Shown: positions 32,101-40,615 of the stretch, one piece after another | Layout of the letters: each line of letters starts with the position of its first letter | Numbering within the stretch: position 1 is the first letter of the stretch | Assembly: GCF_021531435.1 (NCBI RefSeq) | Contig: NZ_JAFBIS010000007.1 | Span: 1 to 64,000, forward strand | Direction of reading: 5' to 3' | Length of the DNA: 64,000 nt | Source: Oscillibacter valericigenes | Lineage (GTDB): Bacteria > Bacillota > Clostridia > Oscillospirales > Oscillospiraceae | Notes under the pieces: generated by a model | The model's input: the letters and a program-made list of their open reading frames with translations, nothing else | Databases searched by the model: none | What the model was told of the DNA's origin: nothing | Program-made: the position numbers and the translations under genes

Positions 32101-32490
32101 ATGAAGAGAATCATGCCCCTTTTGATGGCCCTGCTGCTTTTGGCCGGATGCGGGGCACAGCCGGAGGAAAGCACCTACCGCCAGATCACAGCAGAGGAAG
32201 CCGCCGCCATGATGGAGGAGGAGAGCGGCTATCTCATTCTGGATGTCCGGACTGCCGGGGAATACAGCGAGAAGCATATCCCCGGGGCCATCAATGTCCC
32301 CAACGAAACCATCGGTAACCAGGACATCCCGGAGCTGCCGGACAAAGAACAGCTGATCCTGGTATATTGCCGCAGCGGGAACCGCAGCAAGCAGGCGGCC
32401 GAAAAGCTGGTAAAGCTTGGCTACACCAACATTGTCGAGTTTGGCGGCATCCATGACTGGACGGGCGAGACCGTCAGCGGCGCTTCGTGA
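32101..32490 (+). CDS. Rhodanese-domain lipoprotein
   Basis: A 129-aa exported protein. The lipobox LLLAGCG gives a membrane-anchored lipoprotein, and a single rhodanese domain follows: YLILDVRTAGEYSEKHIPGAINVPNE, then the active-site loop VYCRSGNRSKQAA with catalytic Cys. Such proteins carry or transfer sulfane sulfur at the cell surface. ATG 32101 is chosen because ATG 32095 is too close to GGAGGA. A broken rhodanese copy lies directly downstream. Confidence 0.88.
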   Translation: MKRIMPLLMALLLLAGCGAQPEESTYRQITAEEAAAMMEEESGYLILDVRTAGEYSEKHIPGAINVPNETIGNQDIPELPDKEQLILVYCRSGNRSKQAAEKLVKLGYTNIVEFGGIHDWTGETVSGAS

Positions 32491-32559
32491 CAATGTGACG
32501 GAACTTGCCGGTTATCATGGAATCATCAGGCAAACGAAAGCAAAGCGGATGAAACGATA

Positions 32560-32805
32560 CCTGTTGTCCATATCACAAAGGAAAACCGCAGATCCCAAGC
32601 CGCCCGTCCTGCTGAACTTCTGGGTGCCCTGATGCGGCCGGACGTCCGCACGCCGGAGGAGTACCGCCATATCCCCGGCAGCAAAAATGTGCCGCTGCAG
32701 TCCATCGGTGACGCGGCCGCCGTCATCAAAGAAAAAGATGCGCCTATGATTGCGGATACTACGAGGAATACGGCGTTTATAATGGCGGCACGGCAAAGGG
32801 CGTGA
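32560..32805 (+). pseudogene. Rhodanese remnant
   Basis: The frame starting near 32641 reads DVRTPEEYRHIPGSKNVPLQ and SIGDAAAVIKEKDAP, a clear rhodanese N-terminal half, but the active-site Cys loop is missing and the frame is lost soon after. The text further on (EEYGVYNGGTAKGVTQEQY) is in another frame. The 640-base stretch 32491-33130 holds no intact gene. Confidence 0.6.
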
Positions 32806-33048
32806 CGCAGGAGCAATACCAGCACGCCGTGCGCCGGCAAAATGCTGCAGCGGCCACCGCTTCTCCCTCTGAAAGGATTTCGGCTTTGACACTTCACCGG
32901 GCAAATATCAGGAGCGGAGGAGCTGGGCGGTATGCCGTTCATTGGTGAGCAAACAGGAGAGATGGCGGTTCTTATACAGGCCCTTGGCTGAGCGGCCGGG
33001 ACGCGTTTCCCCGATTTCCATGGAGTATCCCCTCCCAGAAAACGGATC

Positions 33049-33080
33049 AGCGGGGCGGCAATTTTGCCGCCCCGCTTTGT
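33049..33080 (+). terminator. Terminator hairpin
   Basis: AGCGGGGCGGCA (33049-33060) pairs with TGCCGCCCCGCT (33065-33076), followed by a T-rich tail on the plus strand. It separates the rhodanese region from the convergent cysteine-catabolic arm. Confidence 0.7.
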
Positions 33081-33130
33081 TGTTTATCGCACAGTATGAT
33101 CTTTTGCGGCCGCAGTCAACCGGATTTCCT

Positions 33131-33577
33131 TTACGCGGCCTCCCGCAGCAGGGCCTCCAGAAGTTCCACGGCAGTCACCACCATAATGTCACAGTAGGCG
33201 GTCAAACCCAGCCGGGCCGCCGCGGTCGTTTTTTCGCTGACGCCGCACCGGGCCCGCAGCAGATCACCACACCGAGTATGGCCGAAGGTCTCAAAGAACC
33301 GCTGGCGGAACTGCTTCGCAAGGCCGTAAATCTGCCGCTTGCCGTCCCGGTCCTCTCCCTGCGTATGGGGAAACAGCAGCCCCAGCACCAGCAGGCCGCC
33401 GCTGACGGCGCCGCACAGCTCCTCATGGCTGCCGCCTACCCCACCGCCAAAGCTCCCGACGGCGGCAAACAGCTGTTCCGGCTCCCATCCGGTCAGGTCC
33501 GCGAAGGCCCCTGCTACGGACTGGGCGCAGCTGTATCCCTGCTGGTGGTACTGGTGGGCCAATGCACAGCGGTCCAT
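33131..33577 (-). CDS. C_GCAxxG_C_C family protein
   Basis: A 148-aa protein of the C_GCAxxG_C_C group, small putative redox or metal-site proteins. The motif appears as YSCAQSV near residue 15 and LCGAVSGGLLVLG near 55; further Cys are at CGDLLRARCG and AYCDIM. The family has no firmly proven function. It lies three bases after the cysteine desulfidase gene and is co-transcribed with it from the sigma-54 promoter, so it probably takes part in sulfur or cysteine handling. Confidence 0.82.
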   Translation of the reverse strand: MDRCALAHQYHQQGYSCAQSVAGAFADLTGWEPEQLFAAVGSFGGGVGGSHEELCGAVSGGLLVLGLLFPHTQGEDRDGKRQIYGLAKQFRQRFFETFGHTRCGDLLRARCGVSEKTTAAARLGLTAYCDIMVVTAVELLEALLREAA

Positions 33578-33580
33578 CGT

Positions 33581-34873
33581 TCAGCCCTCCTGGTCTTTCT
33601 CCATCATGATGTTCAGGATGGTCTTGTCGGTCTCCACCATGCCCGGCGTGCTGACCCGGCCCATATTGCGGATGGCCTGCTCCGGCGTGGCGCCGCAGAT
33701 GCCGTCGGTGGCCTGGAGGACCACGTCGCTCATGGCGAGGTACGCGCACATCATGGCGGCGTTGGTGGCGGTGGCCAGCTTCAGTGCGCAGCCGATCTTG
33801 CCGCCGTCGCAGATCATGCCGGTGAGGTTGCCGCTCATGTTGATGATGGCCTTGCCGATCTGCTCATCCGTGCCGCCCATGAGCCACACCATGGCGGCAG
33901 CGGCGGCGGTGGCGGCGGAGACGCCGCAGCCGCAGGTGGCGGAGAGCTTGCCTGTAAAGGACTTGATGTACACATTCAGGGTGTGGGAGAAGGCCAGGGC
34001 CTTTTCCAGCATCTCGTTGGAGGCGCCCAGGTGATGGGCCATCTCCACCACGGGGATGACGGCGGTAATGCCGTGGTTGCCGCTGCCGGCGCTGCTCATA
34101 ACGGCGTAGGGGCAGCCGCTCATACGGCCCTCGGCGCTGCTGGCCACCCGCATCATGGTGCGGCTGAACAGGTTGTCGCCCATGGCGCCCTCCGTGACCT
34201 GCTTCTGCAATGAGGCGGCGATGCCGATGCCCATCTTGTGCTCCAGGCCGAAGTCCGCCAGCTTTTCGTTCATCTCCATGCCCTCCAGCATGAAGGTAAG
34301 GTCCGCCTCGGAGCACTGGTCCACCACGGCCCTGATCTCCGCGACCGTCATGGGCATCAGACGGGCGTGGATGTCGTCCTGGGTGCTGGCGCTGTACGGC
34401 TTTTCCAGCAGGACCTGGTTGTTCCGCTTGGTGAAGATGATGTTGGAGTGGGTGCCCCGGATCTCGCTGATGCCGATGCCGGCGGTGGTGATGACCTCCG
34501 CGTGGGCATAGAGCTGGGTCTCGTCGTTTTTGATCATGACGATGACGTGGCGGTCCTCCACCAGGCCGATAGAATCGGCGGTGACGGTCTCGTCGATGTC
34601 CTCCAGCAGCTGCAGGCTTTTCTCAGGATTGCTCAGGCAGGCGCCCAGGGCGGCGGCGTACTTCAGGCCCACCCGGGGGAAGCCGGGGATGCCCACGCTC
34701 ATGCCGTTTTTGTAGATGCCGGGGTTCACCTCCACCTTCACGGAGACGATGTCGCCGCCGATGGCGTGGTGGGCGTCGGCGGCGGCCAGAGCCACGCACA
34801 CCGGCTCGGTGCAGCCCAGGGCGGGGACGACCTCCTGGCGCAGCAGTGTCAGCAGTTCTTCTTTGGTGATCAT
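33581..34873 (-). CDS. cyuA: L-cysteine desulfidase (CyuA/CdsB/YhaM family)
   Basis: A 430-aa iron-sulfur enzyme of the UPF0597/serine-dehydratase-alpha family. It converts L-cysteine to sulfide, ammonia and pyruvate through 2-aminoacrylate. Visible family features: [19 protein letters not shown] near residue 18, [32 protein letters not shown] near 265, [17 protein letters not shown] near 313, and [21 protein letters not shown] near 350, carrying the cluster cysteines. AGGAGG-like sequence precedes the ATG. The gene starts a two-gene operon behind a perfect sigma-54 promoter. Confidence 0.88.
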   Translation of the reverse strand: MITKEELLTLLRQEVVPALGCTEPVCVALAAADAHHAIGGDIVSVKVEVNPGIYKNGMSVGIPGFPRVGLKYAAALGACLSNPEKSLQLLEDIDETVTADSIGLVEDRHVIVMIKNDETQLYAHAEVITTAGIGISEIRGTHSNIIFTKRNNQVLLEKPYSASTQDDIHARLMPMTVAEIRAVVDQCSEADLTFMLEGMEMNEKLADFGLEHKMGIGIAASLQKQVTEGAMGDNLFSRTMMRVASSAEGRMSGCPYAVMSSAGSGNHGITAVIPVVEMAHHLGASNEMLEKALAFSHTLNVYIKSFTGKLSATCGCGVSAATAAAAAMVWLMGGTDEQIGKAIINMSGNLTGMICDGGKIGCALKLATATNAAMMCAYLAMSDVVLQATDGICGATPEQAIRNMGRVSTPGMVETDKTILNIMMEKDQEG

Positions 34874-34932
34874 AGGAAAGCTCCTCCTTTTTGTTCTTTT
34901 CGGCGCTGTGTTTTTGTTTGCCTGAACTTTAA

Positions 34933-34948
34933 AGCAAGTTCCGTGCCA
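34933..34948 (-). promoter_or_regulatory. Sigma-54 promoter of the cysteine desulfidase operon
   Basis: On the minus strand, TGGCAC (34948-34943), five bases GGAAC, TTGCT (34937-34933). This is a perfect -24/-12 element, so transcription must be activated by an enhancer-binding protein such as the one encoded next door. Confidence 0.9.
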
Positions 34949-35001
34949 ACTCTTTTTTCGGTAATTTTCCGGATTTTCCCTTGCAAAACGCCGGTCCTCA
35001 T

Positions 35002-35033
35002 GTTTAAATGGTTGAAGTAAATGGTCAAAAGGA
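35002..35033. promoter_or_regulatory. Enhancer sites between cyuA and its activator gene
   Basis: Two direct repeats, TTTAAATGGTTGAAG (35003-35017) and GTAAATGGTCAAAAG (about 35017-35031), lie about 55-80 bases upstream of the -24 element of cyuA. GTTTAAATGGT (35002-35012) recurs as an exact inverted copy at 37115-37125, upstream of the other sigma-54 promoter. The second repeat overlaps the ribosome-binding site of the activator gene, which fits autoregulation. Confidence 0.6.
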
Positions 35034-35041
35034 GTGATCTT

Positions 35042-37105
35042 GTGGCGACCAAAAAGAAAATCTCTGTCATCGCTCTGGACCCCCGGGCGGGCAAGTCCTA
35101 CGGAGAGGACATTGCCGGATTGTTTTCGGACGTGGCGGACGTCTCCGTTTTTTCCGTACTGGACGGCAGCGCCGCAGGCGTTCTGGACCGGGCGGATTTA
35201 TTTGTGGCCTCCACCGACGCCTACGGCTCCCCGGAGGAGTTGGCGAAGCACATCCCCCTGGACAGCCAGACCATGGCGGTAGAGGTCTCCTTTCGTTGGA
35301 GCGACCTGCGGAAGCTGAAAGCCCTGCCCGCCGGCAGCAAGGTGCTGTTTGTCAACATGACCCAGACCATGGCACGGGAGGCCATCGCCCAGCTGGAGCA
35401 GTTCGGCGTCACCCACGTCCACTGGATCCCCTTCTATCCCGGCGCCCGGCTGGATGAGGATGTACACATCGCCGTGACGCCGGACGAAATGCGGTACGTC
35501 CCGCCGGGAATGGAAACGGTCATCGACCTGGGCCAGCGGGTATGCACCTCCGGCATGATGATCGAGATCGCCCTGCGGCTGGGGCTGGAGTCTCTCCTGG
35601 AGGGCCCCGCCTTTCAGGAGTACGCCCGCAGCGTGGCCACCAGCAATTACAGCTTTGACCAGATGTTTGCCCGTTCTATCCGCCTGGAGAGCCGCTTTCA
35701 CATTTTAATGGAAAGCCTGGAAGACGGCGTCATCGGCATCAACGAAAAGGGCGAGATCTTCGCCTGCAGCCGCCGGGCAGAGGACATGACCCGCGTCAGC
35801 GCCGCCCTCATCCAGGGGAAGCGGTGTGAAGAGGTGTTCCCTTACATTCCCTTCGCCGAGTGCCTCCGCACCCGCCAGACCCTGCCCGCCAGGGTCATCA
35901 AGGTCAACGGCGTCAACCTCAGCGTGGAGGTGGTGCCGGTCATCCGGCAGAATGCCTGCATCGGCGCCTTCGCCCTTCTCCAGCGGTTCAACGACGTGGA
36001 GGTGCGGCAGAATGAACTGCGGGGGCAGCTGCTCCACAAGGGCTACTACGCCAAATACAGCTTTGACGACGTCATCGGCCAGTCGGCGGCCATCCGCAAA
36101 ACGAAGGAGACCCTGGCCCGGATGGCCGTCAGCGAAAGTCCCATTCTTTTAATAGGTGAGACCGGCACCGGCAAGGAGCTGTTCGCCCACGCCGTCCACC
36201 GGGCCTCCCGCCGGGCCGGCGGCCCCTTTGTGGCCATCAACGTGGCTGCCTTCCCGGAAAACCTGCTGGAGAGCGAGCTGTTCGGCTACGAGGAGGGCGC
36301 GTTCACCGGCGCCAAAAAGGGCGGCCGTCCCGGTCTGTTCGAGCTGGCCCACAAGGGCACGCTGTTTCTGGACGAGGTAGAGGGCATGAGCCCCGCCCTG
36401 CAGATCAAGCTGCTGCGGGCGTTGCAGGAGCGGGAGGTCATGCGGGTGGGCGGCAACCGCATCATCCACGTGGACGTGCGCATCGTGGCCGCCACCAACG
36501 AGGCGCTGGAACAGAAAGTGCGGGAGGGCACCTTCCGCCGGGACCTCTATTACCGCCTCAACACCCTCCCGGCGGTCATCCCGCCCCTGACGGAGCGGGG
36601 CGACGACATGTTCCTGCTGATGGACCACTTCCGCCGGGAGCTCAACGGCGACTTCCGGCTGACGGAGCCGGTGCGGGACTTCTTCCGCCGCCACACCTGG
36701 CCCGGCAACATCCGGGAGCTGCGGAACGTGGTGGAATACTTTATTTATACGGGCCACCGGGACATCACCATGGAGGACCTGCCTCCCACGCTGTTCCTCT
36801 CCGGGGAGACGGTCTCCCGTCCGGCTCCCGCCCCGGCTGCGCCGGAGGCGCGGTCCCCCGCCATGTCTGACGCTTTCCAATTCGTTCTCTCCCGGCTGTA
36901 CGAGGCCTCCGAGACGGGGACGCCCATGGGCCGGGACAAGCTGCTGCAAAAGGCCCGGGAGTCCCACGTGCCCCTCTCCCAGCAGGAGGTCCGGGCCATC
37001 CTATCCGATATGGCGGACCGGGGCCTGGCCCGGGTCAGCCGGGGCCGGGGAGGTAGCCAGCTGACCCCCAAGGGCCGGGAGCTCTGGGAAAACGGTCAAA
37101 GATAA
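35042..37105 (+). CDS. Sigma-54-dependent enhancer-binding regulator
   Basis: A regulator of about 687 aa. An N-terminal PrpR-like sensor domain (about 1-200), a PAS domain (about 215-330: [19 protein letters not shown]), and a central AAA+ domain (about 345-590) with Walker A GETGTGKE, the sigma-54 contact loop GAFTGA, and Walker [10 protein letters not shown]. Unlike most relatives, the C-terminus lacks a Fis-type helix-turn-helix; residues about 615-687 look like a winged helix ([20 protein letters not shown]...LTPKGRELW). GTG 35042 follows AAAGGAG. It sits between two sigma-54 operons. Confidence 0.88.
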   Translation: MATKKKISVIALDPRAGKSYGEDIAGLFSDVADVSVFSVLDGSAAGVLDRADLFVASTDAYGSPEELAKHIPLDSQTMAVEVSFRWSDLRKLKALPAGSKVLFVNMTQTMAREAIAQLEQFGVTHVHWIPFYPGARLDEDVHIAVTPDEMRYVPPGMETVIDLGQRVCTSGMMIEIALRLGLESLLEGPAFQEYARSVATSNYSFDQMFARSIRLESRFHILMESLEDGVIGINEKGEIFACSRRAEDMTRVSAALIQGKRCEEVFPYIPFAECLRTRQTLPARVIKVNGVNLSVEVVPVIRQNACIGAFALLQRFNDVEVRQNELRGQLLHKGYYAKYSFDDVIGQSAAIRKTKETLARMAVSESPILLIGETGTGKELFAHAVHRASRRAGGPFVAINVAAFPENLLESELFGYEEGAFTGAKKGGRPGLFELAHKGTLFLDEVEGMSPALQIKLLRALQEREVMRVGGNRIIHVDVRIVAATNEALEQKVREGTFRRDLYYRLNTLPAVIPPLTERGDDMFLLMDHFRRELNGDFRLTEPVRDFFRRHTWPGNIRELRNVVEYFIYTGHRDITMEDLPPTLFLSGETVSRPAPAPAAPEARSPAMSDAFQFVLSRLYEASETGTPMGRDKLLQKARESHVPLSQQEVRAILSDMADRGLARVSRGRGGSQLTPKGRELWENGQR

Positions 37106-37168
37106 ACAGCTATGACCATTTAAACAATTTTAACCAAAAGCTGACCAGTTGAGGCCATTTTTAACCCC
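37093..37168. promoter_or_regulatory. Enhancer sites upstream of the C-S lyase operon
   Basis: Clustered half-sites: CGGTCAAAG (about 37093), TGACCATTTAAAC (37113-37125), TTTTAACC (about 37129), CTGACCAGTTGAGG (37141-37154) and GGCCATTTTTAACC (37153-37166). ACCATTTAAAC is the exact reverse complement of the site at 35002-35012. They lie about 120-200 bases upstream of the -24 box at 37290, a usual enhancer distance. Confidence 0.55.
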
Positions 37169-37181
37169 ATGATTGGATACG

Positions 37182-37235
37182 AACGCCCGGGAGGGACTTT
37201 GGCGATTTGCCAAAATCCCTCCCGGGCGTTTTATA
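37182..37235 (+). terminator. Terminator of the activator gene
   Basis: AACGCCCGGGAGGGA (37182-37196) pairs with TCCCTCCCGGGCGTT (37216-37230), with an inner TTTGGC/GCCAAA helix, then TTTT. It insulates the sigma-54 promoter downstream. Confidence 0.85.
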
Positions 37236-37289
37236 CGCTTTTCCGATTTCAAGGCGATTTCCCGCGAAAAACACCTGTTCGCCCTGTTT

Positions 37290-37305
37290 TGGCACGGTTC
37301 TTGCT
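37290..37305 (+). promoter_or_regulatory. Sigma-54 promoter of the C-S lyase operon
   Basis: TGGCAC (37290-37295), GGTTC, TTGCT (37301-37305): a perfect -24/-12 element, almost identical to the one for cyuA. Start expected near 37316, 50 bases before the first gene. Confidence 0.9.
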
Positions 37306-37366
37306 TAAATAGTCTGACGAAAACACGCAGACGACCCATTGACATACCAAGAAAGGAAGCGAGATC

Positions 37367-38536
37367 ATGCGATACGATTTCGACCAAGTGGTGGACCGGT
37401 CCAAAAACCTCTCCGCCAAGTACGACGAGCGGATGAAGAAGTTCGGCACCGACGATGTGATCCCCCTGTGGATCGCGGACATGGACTTCAAAACCGCCCA
37501 GCCCATCATCGACGCCCTGAAAGCCCGTGCCGAGGAGGGCATCTGGGGCTACACCGCCCGGCCCGCCAGCTACTTTGAGGCCGTGAAGAACTGGCAGAAG
37601 CGTCGCAACGGCTGGGACACCGACACCGCCCTGATGAGCTTCTGCCCCGGCGTGGTCCAGACCCTCAGCGTGATGATCCAGCTCTACACCCCCCAGGGCG
37701 GCAACGTTCTCATCCAGACCCCGGTATACGGCGAGTTCTACGACATGGCCGAGTTCGCCGGGCGGCACGTCATTGAGAATCAGATGGTGGAGCAGGGCGG
37801 ACAGTGGACCGTGGACTGGGCCGACTTCGAGGAGAAGCTCCGCAGCGCGGACATCTTTCTGCTGTGCAATCCCCATAACCCCCTCGGCATCGTGTGGACG
37901 GAGGAGGAACTGCGCCGGATGATGGAGCTGTGCCTGAAATACCACGTTCTGGTGGTCAGCGATGAGATTCACTCCGACCTCATCTTCCACGGCAAGCGCC
38001 ACATCCCCACCGCCTCCCTGTCCCCCGAAATCGCCGCCAACGTGGTCACCGGCATCTCCGCTACCAAAACCTTCAACCTGGCGGGCCTCCAGGCCAGCAC
38101 CGTAGTCTTCCCTAACGCCCACATGAAGGCCATGTTCGACAAGTTCTGGGCCAACATGGACATCCACCGGAACAACGCCTTCTCCGTCACCGCCATGGAG
38201 GTGGCCTTCAACCAGGGCGAGGAGTGGCTGGAGCAGCTCCTGCCCTACATCAGCGATAACTTTGACTTCGTGGTAAACTACTGCGAAAAGCACATCCCGA
38301 AGATCAGGACCTACGCCCCCGACGCCACCTACCTCATGTGGCTGGACTGCCGGGACCTGGGCCTGAGCAATGAGGAACTTCACGACTTTATGATCCAGAA
38401 GGCCAAGCTGGGCCTGAACGACGGCTGTGCCTTCGGGCGGAGCCTGAACGGTTACATGCGCCTCAACGCCGCCTGCCCCCGCAGCGTGCTGGAGCAGGCC
38501 ATGCGCCAGCTGGAGGCCGCCGTCAACAGCCTGTAA
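37367..38536 (+). CDS. MalY/PatB-family PLP-dependent C-S lyase or aminotransferase
   Basis: A 389-aa fold-type I PLP enzyme. IPLWIADMDFKTAQPIIDAL is the MalY/PatB signature near residue 32; further on are NPHNPLGIVWTEEEL, DEIHSDLIF and the PLP Lys in SATKTFNLAGLQ near 230. These enzymes cleave cystathionine or cysteine to pyruvate, ammonia and a thiol or sulfide. GAAAGGAAG precedes the ATG. First gene of a sigma-54 operon with a symporter, RidA and a glutaredoxin-like protein, so cysteine or cystine is a likely substrate. Confidence 0.88.
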   Translation: MRYDFDQVVDRSKNLSAKYDERMKKFGTDDVIPLWIADMDFKTAQPIIDALKARAEEGIWGYTARPASYFEAVKNWQKRRNGWDTDTALMSFCPGVVQTLSVMIQLYTPQGGNVLIQTPVYGEFYDMAEFAGRHVIENQMVEQGGQWTVDWADFEEKLRSADIFLLCNPHNPLGIVWTEEELRRMMELCLKYHVLVVSDEIHSDLIFHGKRHIPTASLSPEIAANVVTGISATKTFNLAGLQASTVVFPNAHMKAMFDKFWANMDIHRNNAFSVTAMEVAFNQGEEWLEQLLPYISDNFDFVVNYCEKHIPKIRTYAPDATYLMWLDCRDLGLSNEELHDFMIQKAKLGLNDGCAFGRSLNGYMRLNAACPRSVLEQAMRQLEAAVNSL

Positions 38537-38596
38537 GGGCCGGCGGTTTCAAATAAATCCATAGAAGAGAGAGAAAACAGAAAAGGAGACATCACT

Positions 38597-39844
38597 ATGC
38601 AGAAAAAATCCTTCTGGGAGCAGTACAAGATGCCTATCCTGCTCCTCGGCGGTATCGCCATCGGTTCCATCATCGGTATCATCTCTCCCGCCTTCGGTCA
38701 GAAGCTCAAGCCCATCGGCGACATCTTCCTGAACCTGCTGTTCACCATCGTGGTGCCCCTGGTGTTCGTGTCCATCGCCTCCGCCGTGGGCAGCATGGTG
38801 AACATGAAGCGCCTGGGCAAGATCCTGGGCAGCACCATCGCCGTGTTCCTCATCACCGGCGCCATCGCCGGCGTGTGCGTCCTGACCTGGGTCAACATCT
38901 TCAGCCCCTCCGCCGGCACCAACATCCAGCTGGGCGCCGCCGAGATGGGCGAGGCCAAGACCGCCGCGGAGCTGATCGTGGAGTCCCTGACCGTCAGTGA
39001 CTTCAACCAGCTGCTGAGCAAGTCCCACATGCTGCCCCTCATCATCTTCTCCATCATCTTCGGCTTCTGCACCGCCCTCTGCGGCGGTGAGGAGAGTCCT
39101 GTTGGCAAGCTGCTGGCCAACCTGAACAACATCATTATGAAGTTCGTGGGCGTCATCATGACCATCGCCCCCCTGGGCCTGGGCGCTTACTTCGCCAACC
39201 TCATCGGCGAGTACGGCCCCCAGCTGCTGGGCGACTACGGCCGGGCCATGGTGGTCTACTATCCCCTGTGCCTGCTGTATGTGGTCATCTTCTTCCCCCT
39301 GTACGCCCTGTTCGCCGGCGGCAAGCTGGGCTTCCGGCGGATGCTGAAGTACATCCTCACCCCCGCCGTCACCGCCTTCGCAACCCAGAGCTCCGCCGCC
39401 ACCCTGCCTGTCAACAAGGAGGCCTGTGACAACATCGGCGTGCCCAAGGACGTCAGCGACCTGGTGCTGCCCATGGGCTGCACTATGCACATGGACGGCT
39501 CCGTCCTCAGCTCCATCGTGAAGATCGCGTTCCTGTTCGGCGTGTTCGGCATGGACTTCACCGGCGTGGGCACCTACGCCATGTCTATCGCCGTGGCCAT
39601 TCTCAGCGCCTTTGTGCTCTCCGGCGCCCCCGGCGGCGGTCTGGTGGGTGAGATGCTCATTGTCAGCATGTTCGGCTTCCCAGCCGAGGCCTTTCCCCTG
39701 ATCGCCACCCTGGGCTTCCTGTTCGATCCCCCGGCCACCTGCCTGAACGCCTCCGGCGATACGATTGCCTCCATGATGGTCTCCCGCCTGGTGGAGGGCA
39801 AGGACTGGCTGTCCCGGAAGATGGCCGCCGGCGAGCTGAAATAA
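38597..39844 (+). CDS. Dicarboxylate/amino acid:cation symporter (DAACS family)
   Basis: A 415-aa membrane transporter with about eight helices plus two re-entrant loops. Family marks: NLLFTIVVPLVFVSIASAVG near residue 45, ATQSSAATLPV (the Ser-rich hairpin) near 265, and LPMGCTMHMDGSV near 295, and FLFDPPATCLNASGD near 380. Substrates of the family are glutamate, aspartate, C4 acids, serine/threonine or cystine. Its place in a cysteine-catabolic operon points to cystine or cysteine uptake. AAAAGGAGA precedes the ATG. Confidence 0.88.
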   Translation: MQKKSFWEQYKMPILLLGGIAIGSIIGIISPAFGQKLKPIGDIFLNLLFTIVVPLVFVSIASAVGSMVNMKRLGKILGSTIAVFLITGAIAGVCVLTWVNIFSPSAGTNIQLGAAEMGEAKTAAELIVESLTVSDFNQLLSKSHMLPLIIFSIIFGFCTALCGGEESPVGKLLANLNNIIMKFVGVIMTIAPLGLGAYFANLIGEYGPQLLGDYGRAMVVYYPLCLLYVVIFFPLYALFAGGKLGFRRMLKYILTPAVTAFATQSSAATLPVNKEACDNIGVPKDVSDLVLPMGCTMHMDGSVLSSIVKIAFLFGVFGMDFTGVGTYAMSIAVAILSAFVLSGAPGGGLVGEMLIVSMFGFPAEAFPLIATLGFLFDPPATCLNASGDTIASMMVSRLVEGKDWLSRKMAAGELK

Positions 39845-39876
39845 GTCCAACATCATCTGAAAAAGGAGTTTTTATC

Positions 39877-40245
39877 ATGAACGTACTGGAAACCAAAAAC
39901 GCACCCGGCGCTATCGGCCCCTATTCCCAGGGCTATGAGGCAAACGGCCTCGTCATCACCTCCGGCCAGATTCCCGTCAACCCCGCCGACGGCACTGTGC
40001 CCCAGGGTATTTCCGCCCAGGCGGAGCAGAGCTGCAAGAACGTGGGCGCCATCCTGGAGGCCGCCGACACCGGCTTTGGCAAGGTCGTCAAGACCACCTG
40101 CTTCCTGGCCGACATGGGCAACTTCACTGCTTTTAACGAGGTCTACGCCCGTTACTTCACCTCCAAGCCCGCCCGCTCCTGCGTGGCGGTAAAGGACCTG
40201 CCCAAGGGCGTCCTGTGCGAGATCGAAGCCATCGCCGTCAAATAA
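39877..40245 (+). CDS. ridA: RidA-family enamine/imine deaminase
   Basis: A 122-aa protein. GAIGPYSQGYEANGLVITSGQ and ADMGNFTAFNEVYARYF and ARSCVAVKDLPKGVLCEIEAIA are standard RidA features, with the catalytic Arg just before SCVAV. RidA hydrolyses 2-aminoacrylate, the reactive intermediate made by cysteine desulfidase and by PLP C-S lyases, so its place in this operon makes chemical sense. AAAAGGAG precedes the ATG. Confidence 0.93.
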   Translation: MNVLETKNAPGAIGPYSQGYEANGLVITSGQIPVNPADGTVPQGISAQAEQSCKNVGAILEAADTGFGKVVKTTCFLADMGNFTAFNEVYARYFTSKPARSCVAVKDLPKGVLCEIEAIAVK

Positions 40246-40279
40246 ACCGCCAAATTTCATTATAAAAGGAGTTTTTACC

Positions 40280-40531
40280 ATGAAAGTCACCGTTATCGGC
40301 AGCCACCTGTGCCCCGACACCCTGTACGCCCTGAACCGCCTCAGCGAGGCCAAGGCGGAGATCGATTTCAAGAATATGTCCGCCAGCCTCTCCGACCTGA
40401 AGGTCTACCTGGCCCTGCGGCAGGACAGTCCCGTCTACGCCGACATCCGGGCAAACGGCGGCATCGGCATCCCCTGCTTCGTCCTGGAGGACGGCACCGT
40501 CACCCGGAACCTGGACGCTGTTTTGAAATAA
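40280..40531 (+). CDS. Glutaredoxin-like small protein with CPDT motif
   Basis: An 83-aa thioredoxin-fold protein: KVTVIGSHLCPDTLYALNRL at the start places one Cys at the usual first active-site position, but the second is Thr (C-P-D-T). GIPCFVLEDG contains the cis-Pro loop. This is a monothiol-type glutaredoxin-related protein; it may bind glutathione-like thiols or a cluster, or reduce cystine or mixed disulfides. Last gene of the sigma-54 operon, before a bidirectional terminator. Confidence 0.8.
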   Translation: MKVTVIGSHLCPDTLYALNRLSEAKAEIDFKNMSASLSDLKVYLALRQDSPVYADIRANGGIGIPCFVLEDGTVTRNLDAVLK

Positions 40532-40550
40532 GTCCGCACTCTCCCACTAC

Positions 40551-40588
40551 GGTAAAAGGCACGGTTCATTTGAACCGTGCCTTTTACC
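40551..40588. terminator. Bidirectional 17-bp terminator
   Basis: GGTAAAAGGCACGGTTC (40551-40567) pairs perfectly with GAACCGTGCCTTTTACC (40572-40588). It lies between the end of the sigma-54 operon and the end of the convergent ABC exporter operon. Confidence 0.85.
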
Positions 40589-40615
40589 GTATTCGCTGCT
40601 TTTCAGGCAGTCGTT

